Below, one piece after another: positions 1-4,844 of a stretch of DNA of 8,441 nucleotides. The stretch is from positions 1-8,441 of the forward strand of contig JAZOUV010000021.1 in NCBI GenBank assembly GCA_045658315.1. The letters are read 5' to 3'. Within the stretch, counting starts at the first letter, position 1; every line of letters begins with the position of its first letter. The position numbers were made by a program, and so were the translations under genes. The stretch is from RGIG1995 sp045658315. GTDB taxonomy: Bacteria; Bacillota; Clostridia; Oscillospirales; CAG-272. The notes below the pieces were generated by a model that ran no database searches, was not told the origin of the DNA, and saw only the letters and a program-made list of their open reading frames with translations.

Positions 1-2
1 AC

Positions 3-46
3 AATAAAAAAGTAAACCGCCCTCGTCTAAAAGATGCGGTTTACTT
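3..46 (-). terminator. Intrinsic terminator of the antisense RNA
   Basis: Perfect 11-bp stem (10-20 with 36-46, loop 21-35). On the minus strand it is followed by a run of six or seven T. On the plus strand the same hairpin is followed by A-rich sequence, so termination is directed at the minus-strand RNA. The toxin stop codon (13-15) lies inside the stem. Confidence 0.8.
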
Positions 47-95
47 AAAACTATAAACTTTTAGTCAACCGTTCAAAACGGTAAACCTTTTATCT
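5..95 (-). ncRNA. Candidate antisense antitoxin RNA (about 90 nt)
   Basis: A minus-strand transcription unit with no convincing reading frame. It starts about base 95, seven bases after a perfect consensus promoter, and ends at an 11-bp terminator hairpin with a U run. It contains a 5' hairpin (ACCGTT-TTG-AACGGT, 68-82) and the terminator hairpin (10-46). The whole RNA is complementary to the 3' untranslated part of the convergent toxin mRNA, and its terminator stem overlaps the toxin stop codon. This matches the layout of type I toxin-antitoxin pairs such as TxpA/RatA or Fst/RNAII, where an antisense RNA from the opposite strand blocks or destabilises the toxin message. A 5' GGTTTAC could also pair with GTAAACC in the terminator arm, a possible alternative fold. 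The role is inferred from layout; promoter and terminator are seen directly. Confidence 0.72.
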
Positions 96-105
96 GTTTT
101 TATTA
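68..105 (+). terminator. Possible terminator of the toxin mRNA
   Basis: Perfect 6-bp inverted repeat ACCGTT/AACGGT with a 3-base loop (68-82), followed by T-rich sequence on the plus strand. The stem is short and the T run is interrupted and starts several bases late, so this is weak. If used, the toxin mRNA would overlap the antisense RNA along nearly its whole length. Confidence 0.35.
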
Positions 106-130
106 TATACGCATTTTTTTACTTTGTCAA
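102..130 (-). promoter_or_regulatory. Consensus promoter of the antisense RNA
   Basis: On the minus strand TTGACA (130-125) is followed after exactly 17 bp by TATAAT (107-102), a perfect sigma-A consensus. Predicted start is an A at about 95. No open reading frame follows before the terminator, which is why the product is called a small RNA. Confidence 0.85.
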
Positions 131-135
131 TAAAA

Positions 136-165
136 ATACAGAAAGATACAGAAAAATACATAAAA
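136..165. repeat. Three 10-bp tandem repeats upstream of int
   Basis: Three head-to-tail units: ATACAGAAAG, ATACAGAAAA, ATACATAAAA. The 10-bp period matches one helical turn and puts the A-runs in phase, so the segment may be bent or bound by a protein on one face. It lies between the antisense promoter and the integrase leader. No function can be assigned. Confidence 0.6.
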
Positions 166-183
166 CAACAATTAAATAAAAAA

Positions 184-244
184 ATTCTCCTTTGCACGAC
201 CAAATACAAAGGAGAATAGCAAACAATGCACAAAGGAGCAAATG
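184..244 (+). promoter_or_regulatory. Integrase leader: hairpin over a ribosome binding site, repeated CAAAGGAG
   Basis: An 11-bp perfect stem pairs 184-194 with 207-217 (12-base loop); its 3' arm contains AAAGGAG. CAAAGGAG recurs at 207-214, 231-238 and 308-315; only the last is well placed for int. An ATG at 226 opens a 59-codon frame (226-405) overlapping the int start in another frame. The stretch AAAGGAGAATA.CAAACAATG (208-228) matches the xis start region (7313-7293, minus) at 20 of 21 positions. Read on the minus strand, the same hairpin is followed by seven T and could be a terminator. Regulation of int translation is an inference. Confidence 0.45.
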
Positions 245-325
245 TTTACCACACACGGATATTATACCGCATTTTCTCTTTTGTGTCAATGTTTTTATAC
301 ATTTTTACAAAGGAGTTTTTTTATT

Positions 326-1735
326 ATGGCAAATATCACACCAAGAAAGAACAAAAACGGGGAAATAATATCTTATTGCGTAAAGGTTTACCGGGGACGG
401 GATAAAGAGGGCAAACAATTAAAACCGTACACCGCAACATACAAAGTTGACCCCACCAAAACAGAGAGGCAGAACCAAAAGGCTCTCAATAAGTTTGTTG
501 TCGAATTTGAAGAAAAATGTAAGTATGGTGTTATTTCAGACAAAAAACAAACCTTTACCGAATATGCTGAATATGTTATAGAGCTAAAAAAATGCAGTGG
601 TAAAAAGATACGAACGATAGAATGGTATCAAGATATACTGCAAATTGTTTCACCTTATATCGGTCATTTAAAGCTCACAGACATCAGACCACAACACTTA
701 AACAAACTATATATTGAGCTTTCCAAACCTCAACACAGAAGAACGAAAACAACCGCTATATTAAAAAAAGATATTTTGTCTTTGCTGCAGGAAAAACAAC
801 TGACTAAAAAACAGCTTTCTGCTTTAAGCAGTGTAGGTGTTACAACTATAACAACAGTATGTCAGGGCGAATCTGTCAGACTTGCAACCGCTGAAAAACT
901 TTGCATAGCTCTTGATATTCCCCTAAAATCCTATTTTAAAATAACGGAGCACATCGAACCGCTTTCAAACACAACAATAAACGGGTATCACAGTTTTATT
1001 TCTGCCGTTCTGTCGCAAGCTGACAAAGAATCCTTAATACTTTTTAACCCTGCAAGCAAGGCAACCGCACCACGCCCGGATAATAAACCTGCGAACTATT
1101 TTCAAATTGAAGAGGTTGAGCAAATAAGAGATGCGCTTGAGCTTATCCCCATTAAATGGAAAACTATTATACATTTGCTTTTGATTACTGGAGCACGCAG
1201 GGGAGAAATTGCAGGACTTAAAGAAAACAGTATAGATTGGGATAATAACGGCATACACCTTAAAGATAATATCCAATACACACCAAAACAAGGCATATAT
1301 GAGGATACAACCAAAACAAAAGGGTCTACACACTTTATAAAATTGCCTTGTGAGACGATGTTATTATTAAGGCAATATGTAGAGTGGTACAATTCGCAAC
1401 GGCTTTTATATGGTGATTTATGGCACGATACGGGGTATTTGTTCTTTCAAGAAAAAACCGCAAATATTGGCAAACCGATGCACCCGGATACTATAACAAG
1501 TTATTGTGCGGATTTTTCAAAAAAATATAACTTACCGCACATAAACCCTCACGCATTCAGGCACACAATGGCAAGCATACTTTTTTTTAACGGTGCTGAT
1601 AGTGTGAGCATAAGTAAACGATTAGGGCATAGCAAGGTATCAACAACAACCGACATATATAGCCATATTATTCAAAAAGCTGATGAACGGTCTGCAGAGT
1701 GTATAGCTGATGTTATCCTGCGGACAAAGGCGTAA
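326..1735 (+). CDS. int: Tyrosine recombinase (integrase) with embedded XRE-type HTH
   Basis: Site-specific recombinase that integrates the element at attP/attB and, with Xis, excises it. The 469-residue protein starts at ATG 326, preceded at 309-315 by AAAGGAG; an in-frame ATG at 242 has a binding site too close and would add a 28-residue hydrophobic tail, so it is not preferred. Domains: AP2-like arm-binding domain about 1-65, core-binding helical domain from about 73, catalytic domain from about 258. Catalytic residues are visible: R291 (GARRGE), K332, H409 and R412 (HAFR), H435 (LGH), nucleophile Y445 (DIYSH). Unusually, about residues 144-206 form a Cro/CI-like HTH (QLTKKQLSALSSVGVTTITT, then an ATAEKLCIALDIPLKSYFK-type tail) within the core-binding domain. 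I recall similar integrases from clostridial elements. The gene ends 5 bases before the attP arm repeats. Confidence 0.96.
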   Translation: MANITPRKNKNGEIISYCVKVYRGRDKEGKQLKPYTATYKVDPTKTERQNQKALNKFVVEFEEKCKYGVISDKKQTFTEYAEYVIELKKCSGKKIRTIEWYQDILQIVSPYIGHLKLTDIRPQHLNKLYIELSKPQHRRTKTTAILKKDILSLLQEKQLTKKQLSALSSVGVTTITTVCQGESVRLATAEKLCIALDIPLKSYFKITEHIEPLSNTTINGYHSFISAVLSQADKESLILFNPASKATAPRPDNKPANYFQIEEVEQIRDALELIPIKWKTIIHLLLITGARRGEIAGLKENSIDWDNNGIHLKDNIQYTPKQGIYEDTTKTKGSTHFIKLPCETMLLLRQYVEWYNSQRLLYGDLWHDTGYLFFQEKTANIGKPMHPDTITSYCADFSKKYNLPHINPHAFRHTMASILFFNGADSVSISKRLGHSKVSTTTDIYSHIIQKADERSAECIADVILRTKA

Positions 1736-1739
1736 AAAA

Positions 1740-1761
1740 GTTCAACAAAAATTCAACTATT
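1740..1761. other. attP left arm: two TTCAAC repeats (putative Int arm sites)
   Basis: GTTCAAC (1740-1746) and ATTCAACTAT (1751-1760) are direct repeats immediately after the int stop codon. The same motif in the same orientation occurs on the other side of the tRNA core at 1993-2013. Paired direct repeats flanking a core are the usual form of arm-type integrase sites bound by the N-terminal AP2-like domain. Confidence 0.55.
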
Positions 1762-1849
1762 TTAAAAAAAGATAGCAAAAAACAGAAAAAAACAAAATAA
1801 GTTGCAAAAATAAAAAACCCGAAAACCCCATAACAATGCCGTTTGCGAG

Positions 1850-1873
1850 ATTTTAAGAAAATTTGCTTAAAAT
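1850..1873. repeat. 8-bp inverted repeat just left of the attP core
   Basis: ATTTTAAG (1850-1857) and CTTAAAAT (1866-1873) form a perfect palindrome with an 8-base loop, ending about 10 bases before the tRNA-identical core. It is not followed by a T run on either strand. It may be a protein site in the recombination complex (Xis or a bending protein); only the repeat itself is observed. Confidence 0.45.
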
Positions 1874-1883
1874 GCAGATATTA

Positions 1884-1929
1884 ACTCCGACTCTGAAGGT
1901 CGTGCGTTCGAATCGCATCGGGCATACCA
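1884..1929 (+). other. attP core: 3' half of a tRNA-Arg(CCG) gene
   Basis: The segment reads as a tRNA from the anticodon loop to the CCA end: loop CTCCGAC (anticodon CCG), 3' anticodon arm TCTGA, variable loop, T stem GTGCG/CGCAT around TTCGAAT, acceptor CGGGCAT, discriminator A and CCA. The bases upstream do not pair with TCTGA, so the 5' half is absent. This is the normal form of an attP for an element that integrates in the 3' end of a tRNA gene and rebuilds it. A single uninterrupted copy, with integrase on one side and the capsid end on the other, means the sequenced molecule is the excised circle. Amino-acid identity rests on the deduced anticodon; the exact left edge of the identity block cannot be set without the host tRNA. 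Confidence 0.85.
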
Positions 1930-1937
1930 CTATATAT

Positions 1938-1973
1938 AAAGCCGTTTTCAGCATTTTGAACGGCTTTATTTTT
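1938..1973 (+). terminator. Intrinsic terminator after the attP tRNA end
   Basis: AAAGCCGTT (1938-1946) pairs with AACGGCTTT (1959-1967), a 9-bp stem with a 12-base loop, followed by ATTTTT. After integration it would lie directly downstream of the rebuilt tRNA-Arg gene and so replace that gene's terminator. In the circle it would stop int transcription. Confidence 0.78.
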
Positions 1974-1986
1974 ATGATAAAAATAA

Positions 1987-2016
1987 GTAATAGTTCAACT
2001 ATAGTTCAACTATTAC
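1987..2016. other. attP right arm: tandem TAGTTCAACTA within a palindrome
   Basis: TAGTTCAACTA occurs twice head to tail (1991-2001, 2002-2012). Outer bases GTAATAGTT (1987-1995) and AACTATTAC (2008-2016) are inverted repeats, so the whole 30 bp is nearly palindromic. The TTCAACTAT motif matches the left arm at 1741-1760, which supports arm-type integrase sites on both sides of the core. Confidence 0.55.
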
Positions 2017-2020
2017 ACAA

Positions 2021-2050
2021 AAAAACAGCTCCCGAAAGAGCCGTTTTTTT
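2021..2050 (+). terminator. Strong, probably bidirectional terminator
   Basis: AACAGCTC (2024-2031) pairs with GAGCCGTT (2038-2045) with one A-C mismatch and a 6-base loop. Seven T follow on the plus strand, and A residues precede it so that the minus strand also has a T run. It separates the convergent int and capsid transcription units. Confidence 0.75.
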
Positions 2051-2070
2051 AATTTTGTATTTTTAGAGGA

Positions 2071-2177
2071 AAAAATTGGTTATTTGGCAGGCGTAGCACT
2101 CTCCTGCATCTCTCGGGTTTCCCCTGTCGTTACCATCGGCGTGTGGTCGCTACGAAATTTACCACCTCAAATAACCC
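2071..2177 (-). ncRNA. Structured RNA in the 3' untranslated region of the capsid gene
   Basis: About 100 bases, visibly richer in G and C than their flanks, with nested complementarity. Outer stem GGTTATTTG (2078-2086) with CAAATAACC (2168-2176); second helix CGTAGC (2092-2097) with GCTACG (2149-2154); a GGG-GAAA-CCC tetraloop hairpin on the minus strand (2115-2124); GCAGG/CCTGC (2087-2091, 2103-2107) as an alternative. On the minus strand, GTGGT...ACCAC forms a hairpin whose loop holds CGTAGC, able to pair downstream as a pseudoknot. After the outer stem the minus strand reads AATTTTTT, so the end can act as the capsid operon terminator. There is no reading frame. I do not recognise the motif. 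It is more elaborate than a terminator needs to be. Confidence 0.6.
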
Positions 2178-2206
2178 TTTATTATTGTACACATATTATA
2201 ACATAA

Positions 2207-3064
2207 TTATTCCGTCTCGTCAACACCTATTGCGTGATAGTAAATAGCATTTACTTTATTGTCAAGAACAAATGCATCATAGCAAATTCTCCCCTCAACA
2301 AGACTACCATTTATGCCGGGCGGGTCTTCGTGAATCTTATAATCCTCGAGCTTTGTCGGTGCGACTGTAGCAACTGCGTGAGATGCCATAAATCCAAAGT
2401 TTTCAGGCAACCTCTTTGACGGTACCTTAATAACCTTGAACCCGTCAAGCATTGCGATAACGCCTTTAACCCGTAATTCGTTGCTTATATCTGTACTCAT
2501 TACAATGTCAGGGTTTTTCTTCATCAGTGCATAAGTTGCAGGCGTAACAACAAGGTTTCGTTCAGTTTCGGGAACTTCATTATCGTCCATACTCTGACTT
2601 GCTTTTAAAATCTCGTCGTAAATGTTTTCTGCCGTCAGTTCTGCCGGCTCTGCCTTAACGCCTGCGTTGGCTACCATAACATTGTACGTATAGATGTCAA
2701 CTTCAGGAATAACGACCTGTCGCAACTGTCTTGCAAGAGCAGACGCTGCCTGAACCTGCTGACCCGTTTCATCGGCATCAAGCTTGTCAATTGCAAAAGT
2801 GAAAGAACGGTCTTTTTTAAGTGTCATTTCTTCCGTTGTTGCGTCTAAATCCTGTATAACGCCATATCTCGACCACTTACCGTCCGTTAGTGTTGAGCCG
2901 TTGCGGTCATAGTCGTTCATTTCTGCCGTACCGACTTTGTATACTCTGACAGTGTGTGCCCCTGTCCAATCAAATTCATTGTTAGTCAAAAGACTTTTTT
3001 TACTTTCTGTTGCGAACATTTCATCAACATAGGGTAAAAATTTTGTTACTAATTCTATTGCCAT
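2207..3064 (-). CDS. Major capsid protein (HK97-like fold)
   Basis: A 285-residue coat protein that would assemble the shell on the scaffold encoded just upstream. It resembles capsid proteins of clostridial siphophages: N-arm MAIELVTKFLPYVDEMF, a charged strand region around DRSFTFAIDKLDADE, a long helix VVIPEVDIYTYNVMVANAG, an A-domain-like part with LVVTPATYALMKKNPD, and the C-terminal run DGFKVIKVPS...IYYHAIG. Length is normal for the family and there are no internal stops, so it does not look like a decaying remnant. The start has GGAG about ten bases upstream, and the gene follows the scaffold gene by 13 bases. No protease, portal or tail gene follows; the next element is the structured RNA at 2078-2176. 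Confidence 0.88.
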   Translation of the reverse strand: MAIELVTKFLPYVDEMFATESKKSLLTNNEFDWTGAHTVRVYKVGTAEMNDYDRNGSTLTDGKWSRYGVIQDLDATTEEMTLKKDRSFTFAIDKLDADETGQQVQAASALARQLRQVVIPEVDIYTYNVMVANAGVKAEPAELTAENIYDEILKASQSMDDNEVPETERNLVVTPATYALMKKNPDIVMSTDISNELRVKGVIAMLDGFKVIKVPSKRLPENFGFMASHAVATVAPTKLEDYKIHEDPPGINGSLVEGRICYDAFVLDNKVNAIYYHAIGVDETE

Positions 3065-3077
3065 TTAATTCAGCTCC

Positions 3078-3524
3078 TTAATTTTTCAATTTGAACGCAT
3101 CGGCTATGGAATCATCAAAAGAGTTGCCCGGTTGTTTACCACCCTCAAGCTTAATCGGTTGTACCGCATTTTTACTTATTCCCGGTACAATTTTCACAAG
3201 AGCTTCAACCGCTTTTTTAAATTTTTCGGCATCTGAAGTATCAAGAACATCTGCAAGTTCTGATAAATATTGTTTTTCCGCCAAAAATTCACGGCATAAA
3301 AGAGCATTTTCTCTCTTTTTTAATTCCGTTTCCCGTTCGTCCTCTACTTTCGGTATAGCCTTGTTTTTTTCTTCTTTAAGCCTATCCGAAACGATTTTAT
3401 TAACTTCGTCCTGCGTGAATAACTTCTCGTTATTATTCCCGTTTGCCCCCGGTTGGGTGTTCGTGTTATTCGTGTCAGGCTGATTCTGCATATTTGCATT
3501 ATTGTTTACATTGTTATTTTCCAT
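3078..3524 (-). CDS. Capsid scaffolding protein (DUF4355-like)
   Basis: A 148-residue scaffold expected to guide coat assembly and then leave the procapsid. The start is ATG 3524, preceded by GGAGG at good distance; an upstream in-frame start at 3602 would add 26 residues with no binding site. An Asn/Gln-rich disordered segment (1-33) leads to the family signature LFTQDEVNKIVSDRLKEEK (35-53), then a charged coiled-coil region (50-80), a helical part to about 115 and a short C-terminal tail (KLEGGKQPGNSFDD), as expected for a coat-binding end. It sits directly before the capsid gene, the standard phage order. It is transcribed from a separate promoter through a structured leader. Confidence 0.83.
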   Translation of the reverse strand: MENNNVNNNANMQNQPDTNNTNTQPGANGNNNEKLFTQDEVNKIVSDRLKEEKNKAIPKVEDERETELKKRENALLCREFLAEKQYLSELADVLDTSDAEKFKKAVEALVKIVPGISKNAVQPIKLEGGKQPGNSFDDSIADAFKLKN

Positions 3525-3736
3525 AGTTTTATACCTCCGTTTACGCCCAGAGTGGGCTATTTTATGAAAAACCGAGTTGAGAAGCGGACAAAGTACCACC
3601 AATCAGAGAAAACAAAAAGGCATAGAAACACCTTTATCGTGTTCCCATGCCTTGATTATAAAATCACTGCTAACCCCAAAGGGCGGTACTTTTTTTATTC
3701 AGCTTATAAAACCGCCTTAACCGCTTTATAACCCGT
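3525..3736 (-). promoter_or_regulatory. Structured 212-nt leader of the capsid operon
   Basis: Lies between the promoter at 3743-3771 and the scaffold start. In transcript order: a hairpin TTATAAA/TTTATAA (3731-3704); the 5' arm of an 11-bp stem AAAGTACCGCC (3692-3682); the terminator hairpin (3651-3608); the 3' arm GGTGGTACTTT (3600-3590); then about 65 bases to the start codon. The outer stem, with one G-U pair, encloses the terminator and can form only in read-through RNA. No leader peptide or known riboswitch core is recognised. Confidence 0.55.
3608..3651 (-). terminator. Intrinsic terminator inside the capsid operon leader
   Basis: On the minus strand GGCATGGGAACAC and GTGTTTCTATGCC form a 13-bp stem (3651-3639 with 3631-3619) whose only irregularities are two G-U pairs. 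The loop is 7 bases and TTTTTGTTTT follows. On the plus strand those two pairs would be A-C mismatches, so the structure is built for the minus-strand RNA. It lies downstream of the capsid promoter and upstream of its first gene. Confidence 0.78.
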
Positions 3737-3742
3737 AGATAT

Positions 3743-3771
3743 ATTTTATCATATCTATAATATTTTGTCAA
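3743..3771 (-). promoter_or_regulatory. Strong promoter of the capsid operon
   Basis: Minus-strand TTGACA (3771-3766), 17-bp spacer, TAAAAT (3748-3743), with a predicted start A at 3736. The hexamers overlap the last codons of the preceding small gene, so capsid genes can be expressed separately from the upstream genes. Confidence 0.78.
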
Positions 3772-3943
3772 TAGATACGCACTCAAAATCAATATAACAG
3801 TGCAGAAAAGGGGCGTTTTTGTCAGTTTTCTTGACCCTTGCCCCCTTATCTATAAAAACACTTAAGGGAATGTTTAAGAGCTTTTTAAGTTCCTTTTCAT
3901 TGTTGTACGTTATCTTTATCTTCAATGCCCTCTGCGACCTCAT
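3755..3943 (-). CDS. Small phage-type protein of unknown function
   Basis: A 62-residue protein if it starts at ATG 3943 (MRSQRALKIKITYNNEKELK...), or 68 residues from a TTG at 3961. Neither has a clear ribosome binding site. Both starts lie inside the preceding gene, which ends at 3897, so translation is probably coupled to it. The pattern (K-I-K-I-T-Y, Leu/Lys-rich helix, then a C-terminal FLHCYIDFECVSI strand pair) resembles small phage proteins I have seen between packaging and structural genes. I cannot name a function. The end of the gene overlaps the capsid operon promoter. Confidence 0.6.
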   Translation of the reverse strand: MRSQRALKIKITYNNEKELKKLLNIPLSVFIDKGARVKKTDKNAPFLHCYIDFECVSIDKIL

Positions 3944-4256
3944 TTTTTTCAGAGTTTTCAAGTATGTTTAACATTTCAATTTCTTCTGTGTTCTGTGCCT
4001 GCGGTATGTCAAGGGCGCTTTTCTTCACTGTTTCGTTATAATAACAACTTGATGCAGTGTTTAAAACCCTGCGGAGACTTCCCTCACTCCTCAAAAGAGC
4101 TATGATATTTTTAACCGCTTCTCTCGTTTTTCCGCAACCGTTTGCGTTTAAGGCTTTTTTTCGTTCCTTTTCCCGGTCAAGTCCGTTTAATTCCTGTATC
4201 TTTCTTATAACCTCATCGTCTGTTATACCTAACTTGATTAAATCTTCTTTTTTCAT
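3897..4256 (-). CDS. Hypothetical protein, scaffold-like N-terminus
   Basis: A 119-residue charged helical protein. ATG 4256 is chosen because GAAAGGAG precedes it by a normal distance; longer in-frame starts lack one. The first 25 residues (MKKEDLIKLGITDDEVIRKI) resemble the opening of phage gp20-type scaffold proteins, but the rest does not continue as such: a basic segment with NGCGKTREAVKNIIALLRSEGSLRRVL and an acidic C-terminus (LENSEKNEVAEGIEDKD). NGCGKT is not a Walker A motif in any recognisable ATPase context. It lies 16 bases after the 71-residue gene and overlaps the next gene by 47 bases. Function unknown; its place between TerS and the capsid genes suggests packaging or head assembly. 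Confidence 0.68.
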   Translation of the reverse strand: MKKEDLIKLGITDDEVIRKIQELNGLDREKERKKALNANGCGKTREAVKNIIALLRSEGSLRRVLNTASSCYYNETVKKSALDIPQAQNTEEIEMLNILENSEKNEVAEGIEDKDNVQQ

Positions 4257-4272
4257 TTTTTTGCTCCTTTCT

Positions 4273-4488
4273 TTACTGATCTGCGAGACTATCAACCCAT
4301 AGATTGATAATATCCACATCTTTAAGCCTATTACCTCGCAACACTTTCACAAATGATGCGTTTTTGCTCTGTGCCAATTCGTCAACAGAGCATTCTTTTT
4401 CAGTTCCGTCAATTATAGCAAGAATAACAAGCCTGTCCTGTGTTTTTTTTTCAAGCTTTCGCAACCTCTGAATTATACTATTTTTCAA
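4273..4488 (-). CDS. Small phage-type protein of unknown function
   Basis: A 71-residue protein starting at TTG 4488, just after the stop of the TerS-like gene; the G-rich AAGGGGGA at the end of that gene is the binding site, so the two are translationally coupled. Residues 1-17 form a short basic helix (IIQRLRKLEKKT), then strands around LVILAIIDGTEKECSVDEL, and a C-terminal part FVKVLRGNRLKDVDIINLWVDSL. Small proteins with this pattern are common near terminase genes of Firmicutes phages, but I know of no assigned function. Confidence 0.65.
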   Translation of the reverse strand: MKNSIIQRLRKLEKKTQDRLVILAIIDGTEKECSVDELAQSKNASFVKVLRGNRLKDVDIINLWVDSLADQ

Positions 4489-4490
4489 AG

Positions 4491-4844
4491 CTATCCCCCT
4501 TGTTTTTCGAGTGCTTCAATCCTTGCGAGTATGTCAATCTGTTCAACATACTTCAAGCAGTTTTGGAGCAACATTCCGCAGGCATTTAACCGTATTTGTG
4601 GTGCCGTGTTTTCATCCTCTGCAATTTCCTTGACCGTGTTGACCGCTTTTATCAAGGTTGCTTGCAATGTGTTGCATGCTTCACTTAATACCATTTGCCG
4701 TCTGCGATCGTATTCTGCTTTGAATTCTGTATCAAGTAGCCTTTTATGAATGGTTGAACGGCTCACGCCTGTTATTCGCTCCGTTTCTGCTACATTTCCG
4801 CACGCAAGCAATGCGACTAATATCTTTTCATCATTCTTTTTCAA
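4491..4844 (-). CDS. terS: Terminase small subunit-like HTH protein
   Basis: A 117-residue protein with an N-terminal helix-turn-helix (about 6-36: KILVALLACGNVAETERITG, then VSRSTIHKRL) followed by a helical region (43-113) suited to oligomerisation, ending in LARIEALEKQ. This matches phage terminase small subunits of the phBC6A51-type HTH family, which recognise the packaging site. The start is TTG 4844, with AGGGGGGTG about nine bases upstream and no usable ATG. It overlaps the upstream zinc-binding gene by 14 bases, the usual phage order. No large terminase follows, so if it works in packaging it must pair with a helper phage TerL, as TerS of phage-inducible islands does. An alternative is a transposase-type HTH regulator. 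Confidence 0.72.
   Translation of the reverse strand: MKKNDEKILVALLACGNVAETERITGVSRSTIHKRLLDTEFKAEYDRRRQMVLSEACNTLQATLIKAVNTVKEIAEDENTAPQIRLNACGMLLQNCLKYVEQIDILARIEALEKQGG

Larger units (their letters stand above)
1..119. repeat. Exact terminal overlap of a circular contig (left copy)
   Basis: Bases 1-119 are identical to 8323-8441. The join at 8322/1 falls inside a readable locus: the toxin peptide frame runs through it without a break. This is best explained as the overlap left when an assembler closes a circle of 8,322 bp; 119 is, from memory, a k-mer size in common assembler defaults. A real terminal redundancy of a linear genome is less likely because it would cut an intact gene. Confidence 0.9.

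Noticed and set aside
1..119. Direct terminal repeats of a linear phage genome
   Set aside because: The repeat cuts the toxin peptide frame, which is intact across the join, and the single unbroken attP fits a circle; assembly overlap is simpler.
242..325. Longer integrase start at ATG 242
   Set aside because: The AAAGGAG before it leaves only three bases of spacing, and the added 28 residues are hydrophobic and unlike the AP2-like integrase start. ATG 326 has a well-placed AAAGGAG and the expected N-terminus.
1034..1392. Minus-strand frames inside int
   Set aside because: They lie opposite a gene with full catalytic motifs and lack start signals.
1884..1929. A complete tRNA gene
   Set aside because: Only the anticodon loop to CCA is present; the upstream bases form neither the 5' anticodon arm nor a D arm or acceptor strand. 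It is an attachment site.
1863..2066. 67-codon plus-strand frame across attP
   Set aside because: It reads through the tRNA half, a terminator and the arm repeats, has no ribosome binding site and no recognisable protein pattern.
3091..3483. Long plus-strand frame opposite the scaffold gene
   Set aside because: It is a shadow of the scaffold reading frame; it has no binding site and low-complexity Ser/Phe composition typical of antisense frames.
3453..3731. Plus-strand frame over the capsid operon leader
   Set aside because: It runs through the leader hairpins and terminator and has no ribosome binding site; the RNA structure explains the sequence better.
3897..4256. Walker A ATPase motif (NGCGKT)
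   Set aside because: The motif lacks the Gly-x4-GKT spacing within a strand-loop-helix context, and there is no Walker B; the protein is short and charged.
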